From the NCBI RefSeq assembly GCF_026967925.1, contig NZ_JAPVBI010000001.1:1449894-1513893 (forward strand): a stretch of DNA of 64,000 nt, in the 5' to 3' direction. Under the pieces are notes generated by a model, which did no database searches, had not been told where the DNA came from, and saw nothing but the letters and a program-made list of their open reading frames with translations. Of the stretch, positions 60,222 to 64,000 are shown piece by piece. Source of the stretch: Modestobacter sp. VKM Ac-2985. Lineage in GTDB: Bacteria; Actinomycetota; Actinomycetes; Mycobacteriales; Geodermatophilaceae. How positions within the stretch are numbered: position 1 is the first letter of the stretch; each line of letters starts with the position of its first letter. A program made the translations under genes and the position numbers.

Positions 60222-61754
60222 ATGCGCAAGTGGCTGCCGCTGGTCGCGATCTGCACCGGCACGTTCATGCTCCTCATCGACGTCACGATCGTGAACGTCG
60301 CACTGCCCGACATGGCCACCGACCTGGACACCAGCTTCGGCCAGCTGCAGTGGGTCGTCGACGTCTACGCCCTCGCGCTGGCGGCCCTGGTGCTGGGCGC
60401 CGGGTCGCTCGCCGACCTCTACGGGCGGCGCCGGCTCTACCTGATCGGGCTGGCGCTCTTCGCCGCAGCGTCGCTGGCCTGCGGCCTGGCCCCCAGTGCT
60501 GAGCTGCTGATCGGGGCGCGGGCGGTGCAGGGCATCGGGGCGGCGGCCATGCTGGCCACCACCATCGCGCTGATCAACACCAGCTACGAGGGGCGCGACC
60601 GCGGGACCGCCTTCGGGATCTGGGGGGCCGTCGTCGGGGCGGCCGCGGCCCTGGGCCCCATCCTCGGCGGTCTGCTGACCGAGCTGGACTGGCGGTGGAT
60701 CTTCTTCGTCAACCTGCCGATCAGCGTGTTCGGTGTCGTGCTGACCCTCATGGCGGTCCAGGAGTCACGCCAGCCGGGTGCGCCACGGCCCGACGTCCCG
60801 GGCATCGTGCTGTTCACCCTGGGCGCCTCGGGGATCGTCTTCGGCCTCGTGCGGGCCGCCGCCGACGGCTGGAGCGCCCCGGTCGCCTGGGGGCCGCTGG
60901 CCGCCGGTGTCCTCGTGCTGGCCGCCTGGGTGCGCGTCGAGCTCGGTCGCCGGGCCCCGATGCTCGACGTCCGGCTGTTCGCCAACCGGTCCTTCACCGG
61001 GATCATGCTCGGCGCGCTGCTGCTGAACGCCGCCGCCTTCGCCAACAGCCTCTACATCTCGCTGTGGCTGCAGTCGGTGCTCGGGCTCTCGCCGCTGCAG
61101 GCCGGGCTGGTGTTCATCCCGCTCTCGGCGATCAGCTTCGTCGTCGCCGCCGTCGCCGGGCGGTGGCTCCAGACGCTGCCCCCGCGGTTCGTGGTCGGCG
61201 GCGGGATCATCGTCATCGGTGTCGCCGCGCTGCTGATGGCGTCGGTGCAGGCGGACTCCTCGTGGCGGGTGCTCGTCCCCGGGCTGGCCGTGCTGGGCAT
61301 CGGGGTCGGGGTGGCCAACCCGTCGCTGGCGTCCTCGGCCCTGGCCACGGTGCCGCGTGAGCGCAGCGGGATGGCCTCGGGTGCGGTGAACACCGCCCGG
61401 CAGCTCGGGTTCGCCCTCGGCGTGGCGGTGCTCGGCAGCGTCTTCACCGCGCAGGCGGCCGGCGTGCTCCGGGACGCCGGCGCAGCCGACCCCGCGGGTA
61501 CCGCCTCCGCGCTGACCGCCGGCCAGGCCGGTCAGCTCGTCGGCTCCGCGCCCGCCGCGGACCGCGCCGGGCTCGCCGAGCTGCTGGGCAGCGCCTATGC
61601 CAGCGGGCTGCGGGAGGTCTTCTGGGTGAGTGGTGGCGCCGGCATCGTGGGCGGGCTGCTGGTGCTGTGGCTGGTGCGGGCCGCGGCGCCGAACCCGGGC
61701 GGGCCGCGGACGCCGGAGCCGGCGCCGGAGCCGGAGCCGGAGCCGGCGCGCTGA
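60222..61754 (+). CDS. MFS multidrug exporter, DHA2 (EmrB/QacA) type
   Basis: The 510 aa protein has 14 predicted transmembrane helices. Motif C-like and A-like segments are visible: LLIDVTIVNVALPDMATDL near the start, then ADLYGRRRLYLIG and GAVVGAAAALGPILGGLL. GTG 60198 is an alternative start; ATG 60222 is preferred. A Pro/Glu-rich tail ends the protein. It is likely controlled by the divergent AsnC-like regulator. Confidence 0.9.
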   Translation: MRKWLPLVAICTGTFMLLIDVTIVNVALPDMATDLDTSFGQLQWVVDVYALALAALVLGAGSLADLYGRRRLYLIGLALFAAASLACGLAPSAELLIGARAVQGIGAAAMLATTIALINTSYEGRDRGTAFGIWGAVVGAAAALGPILGGLLTELDWRWIFFVNLPISVFGVVLTLMAVQESRQPGAPRPDVPGIVLFTLGASGIVFGLVRAAADGWSAPVAWGPLAAGVLVLAAWVRVELGRRAPMLDVRLFANRSFTGIMLGALLLNAAAFANSLYISLWLQSVLGLSPLQAGLVFIPLSAISFVVAAVAGRWLQTLPPRFVVGGGIIVIGVAALLMASVQADSSWRVLVPGLAVLGIGVGVANPSLASSALATVPRERSGMASGAVNTARQLGFALGVAVLGSVFTAQAAGVLRDAGAADPAGTASALTAGQAGQLVGSAPAADRAGLAELLGSAYASGLREVFWVSGGAGIVGGLLVLWLVRAAAPNPGGPRTPEPAPEPEPEPAR

Positions 61755-61771
61755 GCGGGCAGACTCCGGGG

Positions 61772-62500
61772 ATGGCCTCCGCTCCCGCCCCGTTCCCCGA
61801 CGACTGGCAGCGTGCGCTCGTCGTCGCCGCGCACCCTGACGACATCGAGTACGGCCCCGCGGCCGCGGTCGCGGTGTGGACGGCGGCGGGCAAGGAGGTG
61901 CACTACCTGCTGGCCACCCGCGGGGAGGCCGGCATCGCCGGGCTGTCCCCGGCCGAGGCCGGTCCGCTGCGCGAGGAGGAGGAGCGCCGGTCCGCCGCCG
62001 TCGTCGGCGTCTCGGAGGTGGAGTTCCTCGACCACTCCGACGGCGTGCTCGTCGCCGACCTGCAGCTTCGCCGCGACCTCGCCGGGGCCCTGCGTCGGCA
62101 CCGGCCCGACCTGGTCGTGGTCATGCACGGCGGGGACACCTGGACCCCGCCGGAGGTCACCCCCGGCGCGCTGAACTCCGCGGACCACCGCGCGCTCACC
62201 CGGTCGCTGCTGGACGCCGTCGCCGACGCGGGCAACGAGTGGATCTTCCCGGACCTGGCCGAGACGCCGTGGTCGGGCGTGCAGTACGTCGCCGTGCACG
62301 CGGTCGGGTACCCGCCGCCGCACGTGGTCGACGTCAGCGCCGGTGTCAAGACCGCCGTCGCCTCCCTCGTCGAGCACCGTCGCTACCTCGAGGCGCTGTC
62401 CGACGACCCGGTCGAGGAGCAGGCCCGCCGGCAGGTCGACATGGCGACCCTGACCGAGGACGGCGGCCGGCAGGTCGGCTTCCGGCTCTACTGGGGCTGA
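61772..62500 (+). CDS. PIG-L/LmbE-type deacetylase
   Basis: ATG 61772 gives 242 aa with the zinc motif VVAAHPDDIEYG (about residues 17-28) and an HSDGVLV-like follow-up. NSADHRALTRSLLDA supplies the later histidine. The family removes acetyl groups from GlcNAc-containing substrates such as mycothiol or conjugate precursors. Similar to MshB/Mca relatives, but the substrate cannot be told. Confidence 0.88.
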   Translation: MASAPAPFPDDWQRALVVAAHPDDIEYGPAAAVAVWTAAGKEVHYLLATRGEAGIAGLSPAEAGPLREEEERRSAAVVGVSEVEFLDHSDGVLVADLQLRRDLAGALRRHRPDLVVVMHGGDTWTPPEVTPGALNSADHRALTRSLLDAVADAGNEWIFPDLAETPWSGVQYVAVHAVGYPPPHVVDVSAGVKTAVASLVEHRRYLEALSDDPVEEQARRQVDMATLTEDGGRQVGFRLYWG

Positions 62501-62536
62501 GCCCCGCCCGAGGGCGGCCGGGGTAGGCTGCCGGCA

Positions 62537-62947
62537 CGACGGACGAGTCGGCTGGGCGGTCGCGTCGGTGGGGGAGACCCTGCCGCCGAGGAACGTCCGG
62601 GCTCCACAGGGCAGGGTGGTCGCCAACAGCGACCCGGGGTGACCCGCGGGACAGTGCCACAGAGAACAGACCGCCAGTGCTCGCACTGGTAAGGGTGAAA
62701 CGGCGGTGTAAGAGACCACCGCACACCGGGTGACCGGTGTGGCTCGGTAAACCCCACCCGGAGCAAGGTCGAAAAGGGACGGCGGTCCGCCGCCGTCCTG
62801 CGCAGGCATTCGAGGGCTGCCCGCCCGAGCCTGCGGGTGGACCGCTCGAGCCTGTCGGCAACGGCAGGCCTAGATGGATGGCCGCTCATCGGGACGCCGC
62901 GAGGCGCCCGGGGACAGAACCCGGCGTACAGGCCGACTCGTCCGTCG
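62537..62947 (+). ncRNA. rnpB: RNase P RNA, bacterial class A
   Basis: The conserved cores are present: GAGGAACGTCCGGGCTCCAC, CAGGGCAGGGTGG, GTGACCCGCGGGACAGTGCC, CAGAGAACAGACCGCC and GGTAAGGGTGAAACGGCGGT. GTAAGAGACCACCG lies further on, with CTAGATGGATGGCCGC near the 3' end. A 16-bp pairing between 62537-62552 and 62932-62947 closes the P1 helix and defines the ends. A TAGGCT -10 (62524-62529) precedes it. Confidence 0.96.
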
Positions 62948-62952
62948 CCCCC

Positions 62953-64000
62953 TCAGCCGCCGCCTCCCTCCCGGGAGGCGTCGGCGGCATCGTCCGTCCG
63001 CTGGGCCCGCGGCTGCCCACCGGGGTGGCTCACGTGGCCGGTCTGGTGTTCCGGGTGCTCCTCCCCGCGCCTGTCGTCCCGGGTCGCGTAGAGGCTGGTC
63101 GCGGTCACCAGCGCCAGGATCCCCACGATGACCCCGAGGGACGCCAGGGTCGGGATCTCCGGCGTCTCCGGCCAGACCCCGTGCGCCCAGTGCAGGACCA
63201 GCTTGACGCCGATGAAGCCGAGGATGGCGGCCAGGCCGTACCCCAGGTGCACCAGCTTGCTGAGCGCGCCCTGCAGGACGAAGTAGAGCGCCCGCAGCCC
63301 GAGCAGGGCGAAGGCGTTGGTGGCGAACACCAGGAACGGGTCGCCGGTGATGCCGTAGACGGCCGGCACCGAGTCGACGGCGAAGACGACGTCGGTGGCC
63401 AGGACGGCGACGACCACCAGCGCGAAGGGGGTCGCCGTCCGCTTGCCCGCTTCCCGGATGAACAGCTGGGGCCCGTGGTAGGTCTCGGTCACCGGCATCA
63501 GCCGCCGGAGCAGCCTGACCGACCGCATCGAGGAGATGTCGAGCTCGTTGCCGTGCCCGGACCGCTGGTCGCGCAGCACCTTGACCGCGGTCAGCAGCAG
63601 GATCGCCCCGAACAGCAGGAAGGCCCAGCTGAGGTTCTGCAGGGCCGCCGCCCCCAGCGCGATGAAGATCCCGCGCAGCACCAGGGCACCCACGATGCCG
63701 TAGAGCAGGACCCGCTGCTGGAGCTCGACCGGCACGGCGAACGCCGACAGCAGCAGCATGAAGACGAACAGGTTGTCCACCGAGAGCGACTTCTCGACCA
63801 GGTAGCCGGTCAGGTACTCCAACCCGGTCTGGGAGCCGTACTGGAGCCAGATGAAGACGGCGAAGGCCAGCGGCAGCGCGACGTAGAAGACCGACCAGCC
63901 CACCGCCTCGCGCATGGACACCGCGTGCGGCCGGCGGGTGACCACGAAGTCGAGCACCAGCAGGGCCAGGACGGCGCCGATGGTCGCCGCCCACAGGACG
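62953..64000 (-). CDS. TerC family membrane protein (5' end outside window)
   Basis: The leftward frame remains open to the right window edge, with a TerC-like N-terminal helix continuing upstream (WAATIGAVLALLVLDFV), so the start is outside. At least seven helices are seen, with the conserved FIWLQYGSQTGLEYLTGYLV, EKSLSVDNLFVFML and DSVPAVYGITGDPFLVFATN blocks containing key Asp residues. TerC proteins are linked to tellurite resistance and metal (Mn) handling at the translocon. The C-terminus is a polar His/Glu-rich tail. Ends 6 nt past rnpB. Confidence 0.92.
   Translation of the reverse strand, partial: VLWAATIGAVLALLVLDFVVTRRPHAVSMREAVGWSVFYVALPLAFAVFIWLQYGSQTGLEYLTGYLVEKSLSVDNLFVFMLLLSAFAVPVELQQRVLLYGIVGALVLRGIFIALGAAALQNLSWAFLLFGAILLLTAVKVLRDQRSGHGNELDISSMRSVRLLRRLMPVTETYHGPQLFIREAGKRTATPFALVVVAVLATDVVFAVDSVPAVYGITGDPFLVFATNAFALLGLRALYFVLQGALSKLVHLGYGLAAILGFIGVKLVLHWAHGVWPETPEIPTLASLGVIVGILALVTATSLYATRDDRRGEEHPEHQTGHVSHPGGQPRAQRTDDAADASREGGGG

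Overview
The window is very GC-rich (about 70% or more) and reads as an actinobacterial chromosome carrying an integrated siphovirus-like prophage. Host markers are a FasR-type regulator followed by fabD-fabH-acpP-fabF-accD, a homodimeric aceE, DUF3145 and DUF3052 proteins, an Rv2228c-like RNase H/phosphatase fusion, and many leaderless genes with TANNNT -10 boxes just upstream of the start codon. A Geodermatophilaceae-like or related genome is my best guess. That is inference from gene content; no 16S is present.

Positions 1 to about 26514 are prophage, cut by the left window edge. Head genes lie at the far left and read leftwards: small terminase, large terminase, portal, MuF-like protein, scaffold, decoration protein and the start of the capsid gene. 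Tail and lysis genes must lie outside the window. To their right is an HNH endonuclease and a repeat-rich noncoding stretch that is the best candidate for the packaging site. From 22600 down to 6856 runs a leftward early operon of about 30 small genes, nearly all overlapping by 1-8 nt. It encodes DNA-binding proteins, a C5-cytosine methyltransferase, a MazG-like protein, a VRR-NUC nuclease, a ParB-like protein, a permuted NlpC/P60-like protein, and a sliding-clamp-like protein fused to an FtsK gamma domain. Two rightward genes (9953-10664) interrupt it. The immunity region (22337-23641) has two divergent HTH regulators, operator-like GCAAAC repeats and an ImmA/IrrE-type protease. A tyrosine integrase follows. 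Between integrase and tRNA-Met sits a two-gene cargo cassette (soluble 306 aa protein plus 4-TM 204 aa protein).

From 26540 rightwards the genes are chromosomal: an ASST-like lipoprotein, DUF3145, and the FAS-II/acyl-CoA carboxylase operon under a PucR/FasR regulator. FabD carries an unexpected C-terminal lipoyl-like domain without the acceptor lysine. Next come a pirin-like protein, an M20 amidohydrolase, and an AbiEi/DUF559-like gene flanked by 60-bp inverted repeats. Then aceE, DUF3052, a peroxiredoxin, tRNA-Val, a GGDEF-EAL protein, a FUSC protein, a fused ABC exporter, GNAT, MRJP-like, Nif3-like, a CdsZ-like zinc-ribbon protein, RNase H/phosphatase and NadA. The end holds TauE/SafE and DoxX-like genes on overlapping divergent promoters, an AsnC-like regulator with its MFS exporter, a PIG-L deacetylase, the RNase P RNA and a partial TerC gene.

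All names come from motif recognition by eye; no database search was run.
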